From assembly GCA_002342685.1 (NCBI GenBank), contig DDQN01000031.1, positions 67,286 to 131,285 on the forward strand: DNA of 64,000 nucleotides, read 5' to 3'. The notes beneath the pieces are model-generated. The model was not told where the DNA came from and searched no databases. It saw only the letters and a list, made by a program, of their open reading frames with translations. The first letter of the stretch is position 1; each line of letters opens with the position of its first letter. Source of the stretch: Vibrio sp. UBA2441 (GTDB lineage: Bacteria > Pseudomonadota > Gammaproteobacteria > Enterobacterales > Vibrionaceae). Shown piece after piece: positions 1 to 9,025 of the stretch. A program made the position numbers and the translations under genes.

Positions 1-345
1 GATAAACGTTTTCGGGTGAACAGCATATAAGCGCGAACTATATGCCATTCAATTAACATTAAAAATGCTTTCCCTGCTTCTGGTAAGGAGGACCTACTAG
101 AAACAGGGATAAGTTTAGTTAGCTTAAAATTGAACTTTGAATGTTTTCGCCTAACACTGTGCCAAGTTTTCCCACTAGCCATCATTAAACTCGACCTTTA
201 TCGTATCGAGTTGGTCTGGCATCGCTGAAATTTTTTCAAAAAACTCTTTTTTACGGCTCATATGGAACTCGCGATCCGGCTAGATTTCACGTAGCTAATC
301 AATCACATCAAAATATAATTTTGAATCGGCATTTGGTCATGGCCA
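1..345 (-). pseudogene. Decayed gene, C-terminal part, running off the left edge
   Basis: The minus strand reads as protein-like sequence broken by stops and one frame change. From about 336 the frame gives SKLYFDVID, a stop, LREI, a stop, then PDREFH and MSRKKEFFEKISAMPDQLDT up to a TAG at 177-175. A second frame takes over from an ATG at 182 and stays open to the edge, including HSVRRKHSKFNFKLTKL and EAGKAFLMLIEWHIVRAY. Two in-frame stops and a shift, with sensible residues on both sides, suggest a gene that has lost function. The family is not recognised. The second segment alone could be a short intact ORF continuing to the left, so the call is moderate. Confidence 0.45.
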
Positions 346-820
346 TTGTTAAAGTGATTATGAGACAGTTATTAGGACAAAATATTGAGTTTAGCTTTTG
401 TAAAAAGCAATAATCTAAGTGGAAGAGCCAGTGATTGTATTTATTGTTGATAAGTGTTGTTGATAACAGTAACTCCTCCACAACCTCAGTTTCATGAGTA
501 GCTCAAACCAAACAGCCATAGACTCTCTTTAAATGAACTCTTATTAGTTTACCACAAAAGGCAATCGTTTATATGAAGAAAGTAAATTTTCACCGTGTGG
601 TCATACCAATAAAATAAATCCAACAATACAGATGGATACAATAAAATCTGTCATTTATTGCAATAACAAATGACAGTTAATATATATTATAAATCATAAA
701 TACATTACTATGCCGCTCAAGGCGTTAATAGGCCCATTTAATTTTTTATTCAGCTCAACGACTGAGCCGATTTTTGTTATTTGTTCATTTTGTTCGACCG
801 TTATTGTGAGATTGTATCGC
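346..820. other. Intergenic stretch without a supported gene
   Basis: No convincing coding sequence is seen. A 34-codon minus-strand frame near 430-535 has no recognisable product. A weak hairpin (GCTCA/TGAGC) followed by a T-run lies near 752-775, just before the chosen start of the chemotaxis receptor gene, and argues that 710-820 is leader rather than coding sequence. Confidence 0.4.
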
Positions 821-2650
821 GTGAAAATTAAGCATAAGTTATTCGGCCTTTGTGGCTTATCTGTTCTTTCAATGTTAGTTGTATTTATGATAATAAATAT
901 AGCCAATAACCATTTATCCAAATTAAATCAATCTGTCACAGATATTCAGTCATTAGAAATTTCATTACTTACTTTACGTCGTAATGAGAAAGATTTTTTG
1001 GCGCGTTTAGATAAAAAATACAACGAAAAATTCCTGAAAAATTACACGGATTTCGAGAATAAACTCACGCAGTTGGAAGTTAACTTAAGTGATCTATCTC
1101 TAAACGTTTCGCACATTAATGAATTAACACCTAACATGATGATTTATAAAACCATATTCTCAGAGCTAGTCAATGGTTATCAGCATATTGGATTATCTAC
1201 GGATGAAGGGTTACGCCAAGAGATCGCCCAGTACTCGTCGTTTCTCCTTCAATACGCAGGCAATATGGATCAATTTAGATTTGATACTGTACAATTGGTT
1301 TTAATCAGTGAGCTATACTCATTGTCTCTCAAACCAGAGTTTCTTGAACAATATAACGATTTATTTAATCGTTTGAAAATAGTTAAAAATAACGAATTTA
1401 ATTTAAAACTAACTCAGTTCAATCAGTTATTTATACAATTGATCACTCAAAAGAAAGCTATTGGGCTGTCACATAACCAAGGAATACGAGGCAAAGTAAG
1501 AACCTCGTCTCATAAAGTCGAGGATATCTTTTCAGGCCTGAAAAGCGAATTACTAAAAGAGCTTAAAAAAGAAAAGAGTACTATTTCATTTATCATTTTA
1601 ATATCCCTTATTACCGTGGTTATTTTGATGGTTTTATTATCATTACTTATTAACAAGGGAATTCAAAACAGCATTAACTCCTTGAATCAGTTAATGTCAC
1701 ACATATCGCAAAGCCATGATCTCACTAAAGTGGCTGCCGTTAACGGTAAAGATGAGCTATCAGAAACGGCTGTTAATTTTAATACCCTTATGGCTAGCAT
1801 TCGTCAGCTTGTTAGCAACGTACAACTTACCATTACAGAGTTAGGTACCGCTTCTGACCAGCTGCAAAAAGGTAGTCAAGCCACCGAACTGGCGTTGACA
1901 AACCAGCAGACTGAAACGGATTTGGTCGCAACAGCAATAATCGAGATGGGTGAAACCATCCGCGAAGTGGCCTCTACGACCGAGGGTGCAGCGTCAAATG
2001 CACATAAATGTCATCAGGGGGCCGTAGAAGGATTAACTGAAATTAACTCTACTAAAGATCGTATTAGTTTGCTTTCCGATAAATTAGGTAAAACTAACCA
2101 AGAAATTATCAGCTTATCTGACCTTACCTCTCGCATTGGCACTGTATTGGATGTTATCCGTGAAATTGCAGACCAAACTAATCTATTAGCACTAAACGCG
2201 GCCATAGAAGCCGCACGTGCTGGCGAGTACGGCCGTGGATTTGCGGTTGTTGCCGATGAAGTAAGAACTCTTGCCAGTCGGACACAACAATCTACACAAG
2301 AGATTTCACAAATGATTAACTCTGTACAAGCACAGACTAAAATTGTTGTTGAACAAGTGTCACACTGCCGTGCGCAAGGAGAACAGAGTGTTGAGCAAGC
2401 CAATAATGCGGAAAGTAAAATCGAAGAAATAATGCAAGAAATGCAATCTATTTTGGAAAACAGTACCCAGATAGCAGCCGCGGTTGAACAGCAGAGTATT
2501 GTGACTGGCGAAATTAGCCAAAACGTAACCGCCATTCGAGATATAACCGCAGATAATACACTAGCCGTCAATAAGAATGTGCAATCGTCAAAAGGTGTCG
2601 CAGAACAGGCCAGAACACTTGGTGGAGCTATCGCAAGTTTTTCCGTTTAA
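821..2650 (+). CDS. Methyl-accepting chemotaxis protein with HBM-like sensor domain
   Basis: Inner-membrane chemoreceptor of about 609 residues that would pass ligand signals to CheA/CheW. A GTG at 821 is preferred over the ATG at 710: it places a basic start (VKIKHK) directly before TM1 (about residues 8-29), as is usual. The periplasmic part has the helical pattern LRRNEKDFLARLDKKY, which resembles the helical bimodular (HBM) ligand-binding domain. TM2 is near 254-278, followed by HAMP and a complete signalling domain whose hairpin tip includes DQTNLLALNAAIEAARAGE and FAVVADEVRTLA. No C-terminal CheR-binding pentapeptide is visible. The ligand cannot be read from sequence; characterised HBM receptors bind small organic acids or polyamines. 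It is monocistronic. Confidence 0.9.
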   Translation: MKIKHKLFGLCGLSVLSMLVVFMIINIANNHLSKLNQSVTDIQSLEISLLTLRRNEKDFLARLDKKYNEKFLKNYTDFENKLTQLEVNLSDLSLNVSHINELTPNMMIYKTIFSELVNGYQHIGLSTDEGLRQEIAQYSSFLLQYAGNMDQFRFDTVQLVLISELYSLSLKPEFLEQYNDLFNRLKIVKNNEFNLKLTQFNQLFIQLITQKKAIGLSHNQGIRGKVRTSSHKVEDIFSGLKSELLKELKKEKSTISFIILISLITVVILMVLLSLLINKGIQNSINSLNQLMSHISQSHDLTKVAAVNGKDELSETAVNFNTLMASIRQLVSNVQLTITELGTASDQLQKGSQATELALTNQQTETDLVATAIIEMGETIREVASTTEGAASNAHKCHQGAVEGLTEINSTKDRISLLSDKLGKTNQEIISLSDLTSRIGTVLDVIREIADQTNLLALNAAIEAARAGEYGRGFAVVADEVRTLASRTQQSTQEISQMINSVQAQTKIVVEQVSHCRAQGEQSVEQANNAESKIEEIMQEMQSILENSTQIAAAVEQQSIVTGEISQNVTAIRDITADNTLAVNKNVQSSKGVAEQARTLGGAIASFSV

Positions 2651-2709
2651 GACTCGCTCAAAATATTAGGGCTGAGAGATATACACCGATCTTAAAGCCC
2701 CATCCAAGG

Positions 2710-3507
2710 TCATTGATACGACTGGTACAACTTTCTGAACCAGTCAGTTTGGCGGTTTTCAGCAGACTTATCCCAAATACACTCGACCAACCCGGGATGA
2801 GCAGCATAGAACGTTTTTGAAAACATCATATAACCGAATTTAAGTTGAATTGGCGTTTTCACTTTCATAATAATCGATGAAAGCCCAGGTGTATTAGCAA
2901 GCAATGTGTCAAAAGTTTTATCTATTCCAATGGCTGCATCTGCACGATGATAGGCCACCATTTTAAGCATCGATAAATAATTCACGTTTTCCTGAATATT
3001 TGCCCCCCGCTTTTCAAGCTCTGGAATGATTGAAGAAGCCCTTTCTACTACTACATTTCTATTGGTCAATATAGCTTGTTCCACTAACTCTCTGTCCAGA
3101 GAGTCTCTTAATACATAAGCAAAGTATCCGTACTCCATTGACGCACGCTTTACGTCTAACCGTCCGTCAATTTTAGGATAAACTCCATAAGTTGCCCTCT
3201 TGGCCGTATAGTTACTGTTAAATATTGCGTCTATTTTGCTTTGTTCAACGAATGAAAGTGCTCTTACCCAAGGGATAAATTCAAAATGAAGTTTAGCACC
3301 GCACTCTCGCGCTGAGCGGCGGGAGAGTTCAATAAACCATCCCGGTTTCCCTGTATTAGATTGAATGTTTTCAGTATTGACTCTGTCATTAGATTTTACA
3401 ACTGTGGCGACTTTAACTACCGTTAAACGGTCTGATGATGCCTTCGCCGGAATCAACATACTCATACCGATAACCGCTACAATGCAATAAAAAATATTTC
3501 TAGTCAC
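2710..3507 (-). CDS. Periplasmic substrate-binding protein, SBP_bac_3-like
   Basis: A secreted protein of 265 residues with a signal peptide ending near AKA-S (residues 22-24). The rest looks like the type 3 solute-binding fold of amino-acid ABC transporters: GWFIELSRRSARECGAKLHFEFIPW and RADAAIG are family-like stretches. No permease or ATPase gene is nearby, so it may work as a stand-alone sensor or binding protein; several Vibrio proteins of this type are orphans. The start is a GTG at 3507 with AGGAT 6 bases upstream. It lies 41 bases after the coiled-coil gene on the same strand and may be co-transcribed with it. The ligand is unknown. Confidence 0.7.
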   Translation of the reverse strand: MTRNIFYCIVAVIGMSMLIPAKASSDRLTVVKVATVVKSNDRVNTENIQSNTGKPGWFIELSRRSARECGAKLHFEFIPWVRALSFVEQSKIDAIFNSNYTAKRATYGVYPKIDGRLDVKRASMEYGYFAYVLRDSLDRELVEQAILTNRNVVVERASSIIPELEKRGANIQENVNYLSMLKMVAYHRADAAIGIDKTFDTLLANTPGLSSIIMKVKTPIQLKFGYMMFSKTFYAAHPGLVECIWDKSAENRQTDWFRKLYQSYQ

Positions 3508-3548
3508 AGATGCATCCTAGTATTATTAATACAAATTGAGCATGTCGG

Positions 3549-4295
3549 CTATAGACCAATCCGATCAGCTATTTGTTGAATCTCTCTAAGGTCCAACTTA
3601 TGCACTTCAATCATCTGGTCCATCTGACTGAGTTCAGAGTTAATCTCATCTTGTTTATCGCAGGATTTTGAAGACGCCTCCCATGATTTACCCTCTAGGT
3701 AAATATCGCACTCTTTTTTGTATCGTCGAACCTTAGGCGTCAATGCTTCACGCTCTTGCAGCAGCACTTCCAGCCGTTGCTTAATAGTCAGCTCTCTTTG
3801 AAATAGCTCTCTGGAACGTTCTAGCACAGCCGCCTGCATATCAGTTTGTCGACTCAACTCACTTAATTCTTTTAAATCCGCTTTTATCTGGGTTTCTTGC
3901 GCTGTAATTCGCTGTTCTAATTCAATGTTGATTTTTTCTAACTCTGTCACTAATGTTTGAGATTGACGTAATTCTTGTTGAAATTTGTGTTTCAAAACAT
4001 CAAGTTCCTCAGTAACTCTTTCGTTTACCGCTTTATCAATGCTGGCAGACTGCTGCTCCTGTACCAGAACTTGTTCTACTACAACTTGTTGCTTCTGGTT
4101 TTCAATCTCTCGATATCGTGAACTAAGCTCGCTATACGCGTTTTGCCATTTCCCTTTTGTAACTATTGAACCTGCTAGTCCACCGATAGCTAAGCCCAAC
4201 ACTGCGGCAATAGCGATATATACAATGGTTCGCTTATCTCTTTCTTCAATAATGACAACATCATCTTGAGATAGAGGATCATTCTCTTTTTCCAC
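3549..4295 (-). CDS. Single-pass membrane protein with long coiled coil, unknown function
   Basis: The protein has 248 residues. An acidic N-terminal tail (1-22) is followed by one membrane helix (about 24-45, small residues, glycine-rich) and a long heptad-like region (about 50-185) rich in Glu, Gln and Lys. The C-terminal part has two cysteines (around 195 and 209) that could pair if it faces the periplasm. The GTG at 4295 has AGGAG 10 bases upstream. It sits 17 bases after the 52-codon membrane gene and 41 bases before the binding-protein gene, which suggests one transcript. I do not recognise the family; the shape suggests a scaffold or envelope tether, which is only inference. Confidence 0.65.
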   Translation of the reverse strand: MEKENDPLSQDDVVIIEERDKRTIVYIAIAAVLGLAIGGLAGSIVTKGKWQNAYSELSSRYREIENQKQQVVVEQVLVQEQQSASIDKAVNERVTEELDVLKHKFQQELRQSQTLVTELEKINIELEQRITAQETQIKADLKELSELSRQTDMQAAVLERSRELFQRELTIKQRLEVLLQEREALTPKVRRYKKECDIYLEGKSWEASSKSCDKQDEINSELSQMDQMIEVHKLDLREIQQIADRIGL

Positions 4296-4312
4296 GTTAG
4301 TAGCACTCCTAT

Positions 4313-4471
4313 CTAGTGCATCAATTCACTAATGACAACGGCAATCGTATAAACAGCTAACCCACTTAAGAATGCGACTACTACTCCGTGCTGGATATTC
4401 TTGTTCGTGCGATAACGGAATAAAAATACGGATAATGCAATAAATGCAGCAATGGCGACAAATCTGGTCAT
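4313..4471 (-). CDS. Small two-helix membrane protein, 52 residues
   Basis: This short ORF has a strong ribosome binding site (AGGAGGG, about 5 bases before the ATG at 4471). It encodes 52 residues with hydrophobic segments at about 4-18 and 29-48, separated by a basic stretch (RYRTNKNIQH). It lies 17 bases upstream of the coiled-coil membrane protein gene on the same strand, so the two may form a small membrane complex. No family is recognised. The strong binding site and clean membrane pattern make it a probable real gene. Confidence 0.6.
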   Translation of the reverse strand: MTRFVAIAAFIALSVFLFRYRTNKNIQHGVVVAFLSGLAVYTIAVVISELMH

Positions 4472-4818
4472 ACACCCTCCTGTTATGTTTTATTTATAGC
4501 ATTTAATCAGCATTTTTTCGTTAGTTTCTCGCTAGTTATTTTACTTTACCGAGATAAATCATCGTAGCTCCACGGTATTAGTGTTTTTTATCATTCGCGG
4601 TATTCTATTTTTTCTGGCCTATTTCGGCGACACAATTATGGGTTACATACAGAGCTTGATCTTGCTTAACAGGCTCATTACAACCAGGCAACCTGCGCAA
4701 CAAAAGAACATACAATACAAAACACTACTTAGAGCACATTTTACTTGTCATATATTCTAACTTATGTACCATGTGCGTCCTTGGTTAACATTGTATGTGT
4801 TGACCAGTTCCGATGAAG
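4472..4818. other. Divergent intergenic region with a candidate promoter
   Basis: No gene is seen. A weak sigma-70-like promoter for the riboswitch transcript is possible: TTTACT at 4740-4745 and TATGTA at 4763-4768, spaced 17 bases, which would start RNA near 4775. Confidence in the promoter is low. Confidence 0.3.
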
Positions 4819-5045
4819 ACTATAGGAGAACGACAAAACTTTGTATTTCAATGTTTTGTCTGCCGAAGAAGCAAAGCTCAATATCAAATCGAAATTGAGT
4901 TAAATCTTTCAGGTGCTGATGCGTAAGCTAAGCGAGGACTGTAGTTGGAGGAACCTCTGGAGAGAACCGTTAAATCGGTCGCCGAAGGAGCAAGCCCAAC
5001 ATTTTATGCTGGGTCAAACTCTCAGGCAAAAGGACAGAGGAGTGG
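4819..5045 (+). promoter_or_regulatory. Tandem glycine riboswitch (two aptamers)
   Basis: Two glycine aptamers lie end to end. Aptamer I spans about 4819-4935 (GGAGAAC, then CCGAAGAAGCAAA, then TCTTTCAGGTGCTGATGCG). Aptamer II spans about 4942-5042 and has the textbook core: GGAGAGAACC, CCGAAGGAGCAAGCC and AAACTCTCAGGCAAAAGGAC, closed by CCTCT/AGAGG. Glycine riboswitches of this form, including the one before a sodium/alanine symporter in Vibrio cholerae, bind glycine. The gene downstream is the same kind of symporter. The Shine-Dalgarno hairpin at 5112-5143 is the likely output. Confidence 0.95.
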
Positions 5046-5111
5046 AAAGTTACAACTTATTTAAGCCCAATTTAGATAGATTCCGGTGATTTGATCACTG
5101 GCCTTTCCCTC

Positions 5112-5143
5112 TTCTCCTTAAATTTTTGTTTTATTAAGGGGAA
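5112..5143 (+). promoter_or_regulatory. Hairpin covering the symporter ribosome binding site
   Basis: TTCTCCTTAA (5112-5121) can pair over all ten positions, with one G-U wobble, with TTAAGGGGAA (5134-5143), which contains the Shine-Dalgarno sequence 3 bases before the ATG at 5147. The loop is 12 bases. It is a plausible translational expression platform for the riboswitch; the switching itself is inferred. Confidence 0.55.
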
Positions 5144-5146
5144 CCC

Positions 5147-6523
5147 ATGAATAATTTACAATCTTTACTTCAAACACTGGATAGCCTTGTTTGGGGGCCA
5201 CCACTTTTAATTTTACTTGTTGGAACAGGTGTTTATTTTACCTTCCGTTTAGGTCTGCTTCAATTTAGGCATTTGCCCACCGCACTGTCTTTGGTTTTTT
5301 CACGCAAGCATAAATCACAAGGCGAAGGTGACGTTTCAAGTTTTGCCGCTTTATGTACCGCGTTATCAGCGACTATAGGTACGGGTAATATCGTCGGTGT
5401 CGCAACCGCGATTAAACTCGGCGGCCCGGGTGCTCTGTTCTGGATGTGGCTTGCGGCTCTATTTGGTATGGCAACAAAATACGCCGAGTGTCTTTTAGCT
5501 GTTAAATATCGTAAAACCGATGACAATGGTCAGATGGTTGGCGGTCCAATGTATTACCTTCAATACGGTGTCGGTTCAAAGCTTCTGGCCAAGCTATTTG
5601 CTGTATTTGCTTTGGGTGTTGCCTGTCTTGGCATTGGTACTTTCCCGCAAGTTAACGCCATTTTAGATGCATCTCAACTTTCTTTTGGTATGTCACGCAA
5701 TACATCAGCTATCGTACTAACGGTAATGGTTGCATTTGTGACTATTGGTGGCATTCAATCAATAGCAAAAGTAGCTGGTCGAGTTGTTCCAGCAATGGCC
5801 GTGTTTTATGTGCTTGCCTGCTTAGGTGTTTTGATCTCTAACGCCGATCAGCTCTTGGCTGCTATCGAATTAGTTATTACCTCTGCGTTTACTTCAACTG
5901 CGGCTTCAGGTGGATTTCTTGGCGCAAGTATTATGCTTGCTATTCAATCTGGTATCGCTCGCGGTGTATTCTCAAATGAATCTGGCCTTGGTAGCGCACC
6001 AATGGCTGCGGCTGCAGCGAAAACTGATTCGTGTGTACGTCAGGGGTTGATATCGATGACAGGAACATTCTTCGATACCATCATCATCTGCACAATGACA
6101 GGCCTTGCACTAATAATGACTGGTGCCTGGCAGAGTGATTACGCAGGTGCAGAAATGACGACGCATGCTTTCGCTGTTGGACTAAACTCCGAAACCTTTG
6201 GTCCAATGATGGTTTCAATTGGCTTAATGTTCTTCGCCTTCACAACTATCTTGGGATGGAATTACTACGGTGAACGATGCGTGGTATTTTTGATGGGTAC
6301 AAAAGCCGTACTGCCATATAAAGTCATTTTCCTTGTACTAGTTGGCTCTGGCGCTTTCTTAAAACTGGATATGATATGGTTGATAGCCGATATCGTTAAC
6401 GGATTGATGGCAGTGCCTAACCTTATCGGGCTTATTGCACTTCGTCACATTGTTATAGAAGAAACAAAGCGCTATTTCGATATCGAAAGAAAAAACCAGA
6501 CGATACTAACTGAAGAATATTAA
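5147..6523 (+). CDS. Sodium:alanine/glycine symporter, AgcS family
   Basis: An inner-membrane symporter of 458 residues that imports alanine or glycine with sodium. The N-terminal signature is clear: DSLVWGPPLLILLVGTGVYF, SSFAALCTALSATIGTGNIV, then GGPGALFWMW. Another family block, SGIARGVFSNESGLGSAPMA, lies near residues 266-285. About eleven hydrophobic helices can be counted, matching the usual length of the family. It follows a tandem glycine riboswitch, so glycine itself is likely a substrate or the signal of amino-acid surplus. The start has AAGGGG 6 bases ahead. A terminator follows at once, so it is a single-gene transcript. Confidence 0.95.
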   Translation: MNNLQSLLQTLDSLVWGPPLLILLVGTGVYFTFRLGLLQFRHLPTALSLVFSRKHKSQGEGDVSSFAALCTALSATIGTGNIVGVATAIKLGGPGALFWMWLAALFGMATKYAECLLAVKYRKTDDNGQMVGGPMYYLQYGVGSKLLAKLFAVFALGVACLGIGTFPQVNAILDASQLSFGMSRNTSAIVLTVMVAFVTIGGIQSIAKVAGRVVPAMAVFYVLACLGVLISNADQLLAAIELVITSAFTSTAASGGFLGASIMLAIQSGIARGVFSNESGLGSAPMAAAAAKTDSCVRQGLISMTGTFFDTIIICTMTGLALIMTGAWQSDYAGAEMTTHAFAVGLNSETFGPMMVSIGLMFFAFTTILGWNYYGERCVVFLMGTKAVLPYKVIFLVLVGSGAFLKLDMIWLIADIVNGLMAVPNLIGLIALRHIVIEETKRYFDIERKNQTILTEEY

Positions 6524-6526
6524 TAA

Positions 6527-6554
6527 GAAAGCCCGCTTAAAGCGGGCTTTTTCT
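6527..6554. terminator. Bidirectional rho-independent terminator
   Basis: AAAGCCCGCTT/AAGCGGGCTTT closes on itself and is followed by T's on the plus strand. It sits between the symporter and the convergent LysE-type gene and can serve both. Confidence 0.85.
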
Positions 6555-7203
6555 ATCCATCGGTTGAAATTGGGGGATCTTCCAGTATCAATTTAATACC
6601 TAAAGCAATCAGAACGGTTCCTGTAATCCCCTCCATCCACCCCATCACTGAACTGTTTTTTACAAACTTTTGTGCTGAATTTATAGTCCCGGCGAGAATG
6701 CACTGCCATACCATGGAAATCAAAAAGTGAATACCCGCCATAGTGATAGACTGAATAAATGGTGAGTAATTGGGATCAATAAACTGAGGCAAAAAAGCCA
6801 GATAAAAAACCGCGGTCTTCGGATTTAGTACATTCGAAAGAAATCCTTCTCTTAACGACCTTATAGCATTAAAACTCTTATGCTCTGCCTCTGTAACTTC
6901 TAACCCTTTAACGCCCTTAATTGTAGACCTGATCCCTGTTATTCCAAGCCATATGAGATACGCAGCCCCTACCCATTTCATCACCTGAAATGCTTGTGCT
7001 GACTGTAATAAAATGGCTGAAACTCCAATTGCTGAAAATGTGGCGTGAACAAAAAGGCCTGAACAAATGCCCAAACTGGTTGTATAACCATCTTTGATGC
7101 CTGAGCGGCTAGTATTACGTATAACTACAGCGGTATCTAACCCCGGAGTTAAAGTAAGAATAGTGATGGCTATCAGAAAAGCCTCAAAGTTTACAATGTG
7201 CAT
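6553..7203 (-). CDS. LysE/RhtB-family amino-acid exporter
   Basis: An inner-membrane exporter of 216 residues with about six hydrophobic helices. The family start is seen in FEAFLIAITILTLTPGLDTA, the conserved TPG(P/L) stretch of LysE/RhtB proteins, and NPKTAVFYLAFLPQFI lies mid-protein as usual. The ATG at 7203 has AAAGGT about 7 bases upstream; an in-frame GTG at 7212 would overlap that site and is rejected. Such proteins export amino acids such as threonine, homoserine or lysine; the substrate here is unknown. It faces the AgcS importer gene end to end, but a functional link is only a guess. Confidence 0.88.
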   Translation of the reverse strand: MHIVNFEAFLIAITILTLTPGLDTAVVIRNTSRSGIKDGYTTSLGICSGLFVHATFSAIGVSAILLQSAQAFQVMKWVGAAYLIWLGITGIRSTIKGVKGLEVTEAEHKSFNAIRSLREGFLSNVLNPKTAVFYLAFLPQFIDPNYSPFIQSITMAGIHFLISMVWQCILAGTINSAQKFVKNSSVMGWMEGITGTVLIALGIKLILEDPPISTDG

Positions 7204-7454
7204 CCGTAACACCTTTCAATATGATATTTACTAACTAAATCCAAATCACATTAAGAGCCATATTAAAACAAGCATCTCAAATGTGACTAAACTTATAACA
7301 ATAATCCGAACACAAACCAAGGTTATTCAGAGCTAAATGAAATAATAGCAATTAACTCTGTCTAACTCGCGCCTCAAATTTTATGTAAGATACTGTTTTG
7401 AAAATGGAGTTACCTAAGTGGTAGAATCATTTTTTTGGCTAATGGAAAATCATC

Positions 7455-8936
7455 ATGAGCTCGTTTAATAAGCTAATAGCACATTCAAAAAAAATCGCCC
7501 ACTTTAATCACTTGGCTGCAATATGTGGCTGGGACCAAGCGGCTGTTATGCCTGCTGGCGGTAATCAAGCTCGTTCAGAAGCGATGGCTGAACTTTCAGT
7601 TCACATCCACAAACTGATGACCGAACCACAGCTGGGTGAATGGTTCGATAAAGCAGAGTCGGAAACATTGTCTAATGAAGACAATGCAAGCCTAAGAGAA
7701 CTGAAACGAAACTGGCAGCAGGCAAATGTATTGCCAGAAAAACTAGTACAAAAAAAATCACTTGCAGGCTCAAAATGCGAACATGCATGGCGAACTCAAC
7801 GTGGAGAAAATAATTGGGCGGGATTTGAAAAAAACTGGCAGGAAGTTGTAGCTTTGTCGCAAGAAGAAGCACAAATTAGAGCAGAATCCTCCGGTATGTC
7901 ACCATACGATGCGATGTTGGACTTATACGAAGCAGGAACCACCAGTGACTCCCTCGATACTTTATTTGCGGATGTAAAAACATGGTTGCCTAACCTCATC
8001 GATAAAGTCATCGAAAAACAAAGTGGAGAAAGTATCATATTGCCGAATGGTACTTACCCGGCGACGCAACAAAAAAATCTTGGTCTGGAAGTGATGAAGT
8101 TATTACATTTCGACTTCAATCATGGCCGTCTTGATGAGAGTGTTCATCCGTTTTGTGGTGGCGTACCGCAAGATGTAAGAATTACTACTCGATATGACGA
8201 AAGTGATTTCATTCAATCACTGATGGGCACCGTTCACGAAACTGGTCACGCTAGATACGAACAAGGCTTACCCACGGCACTCTCTGGGCTACCGGTAGGA
8301 GAAGCACGATCCATGGGGATCCATGAGTCACAATCCTTGTTTTTTGAAATGCAGGTAGGCCGTAATGATGCGTTTATCCAACACCTTTCAAGCATGGCCT
8401 CTAATCAGTTTGGCTTAAACAATAACCCAGTCTTTGCTGCAGATAATTTCAAAAAACTTTATACCCGTGTAGAAAAAGGCTTTATCCGCGTAGATGCTGA
8501 TGAGCTGACTTACCCGGCCCACGTCATCATTCGCTACGAGATTGAACGGGACCTAATGAATGGAAACATTAAACACACTGATGTTCCCGAACTTTGGGAT
8601 CAAAAGATGCAATCTTATTTAGGGTTATCAACAACGAATAATTTCAAGAACGGCTGTATGCAGGATATTCACTGGACAGATGGAGCTTTCGGATATTTCC
8701 CTAGTTATACGCTAGGCGCAATGTACGCAGCTCAATTTATGGCTTCGATGAAGAAAACTGTAGATGTGGATACGGCGATAGGATCTAAAGATCTTTCACC
8801 GATCTTCAACTGGTTGTCTGAAAAAATCTGGAGCAAGGGTAGTTTGTTGACTACAGATGAGTTAGTTAAATCAGCCACTGGTGAGACATTGAATGCTGAT
8901 CATTTTCAGGCGCATTTAAGAAGTCGTTACTTATAA
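7455..8936 (+). CDS. Metallocarboxypeptidase, M32 (Taq) family
   Basis: A cytoplasmic zinc carboxypeptidase of 493 residues, the usual length of M32 enzymes, which removes C-terminal residues from peptides. The zinc motif HETGH is at 261-265, with the family blocks GGVPQDVRITTRYDE (about 235-249) and GIHESQSLFFE after it. The third ligand is expected in that HESQS segment. There is no signal peptide. It is flanked by a strong terminator and appears monocistronic. A role in peptide recycling is inferred from the family. Confidence 0.93.
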   Translation: MSSFNKLIAHSKKIAHFNHLAAICGWDQAAVMPAGGNQARSEAMAELSVHIHKLMTEPQLGEWFDKAESETLSNEDNASLRELKRNWQQANVLPEKLVQKKSLAGSKCEHAWRTQRGENNWAGFEKNWQEVVALSQEEAQIRAESSGMSPYDAMLDLYEAGTTSDSLDTLFADVKTWLPNLIDKVIEKQSGESIILPNGTYPATQQKNLGLEVMKLLHFDFNHGRLDESVHPFCGGVPQDVRITTRYDESDFIQSLMGTVHETGHARYEQGLPTALSGLPVGEARSMGIHESQSLFFEMQVGRNDAFIQHLSSMASNQFGLNNNPVFAADNFKKLYTRVEKGFIRVDADELTYPAHVIIRYEIERDLMNGNIKHTDVPELWDQKMQSYLGLSTTNNFKNGCMQDIHWTDGAFGYFPSYTLGAMYAAQFMASMKKTVDVDTAIGSKDLSPIFNWLSEKIWSKGSLLTTDELVKSATGETLNADHFQAHLRSRYL

Positions 8937-8947
8937 CTAAGTAAATC

Positions 8948-8984
8948 AAAAAAGGCTGGTTAGATTTCTGATTCAGCCTTTTTA
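8948..8984. terminator. Bidirectional terminator after the M32 gene
   Basis: AAAAAGGCTG and CAGCCTTTTT form a 10-bp stem with a T-run on either strand. It can end the carboxypeptidase transcript and the convergent MBL-fold gene. Confidence 0.8.
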
Positions 8985-9025
8985 ACCTTTTTTTTGGATA
9001 ACGTTTAAATTCATTTCAGAGCAAT

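Noticed and set aside
710..820. N-terminal extension of the chemoreceptor
   Set aside because: The frame is open but a basic start and TM1 follow the GTG at 821, and a hairpin lies in the extension.
2014..2571. 185-codon minus-strand ORF inside the chemoreceptor gene
   Set aside because: It is antisense to a strongly conserved signalling domain; composition is Cys/Ser-rich and shadow-like, with no binding site.
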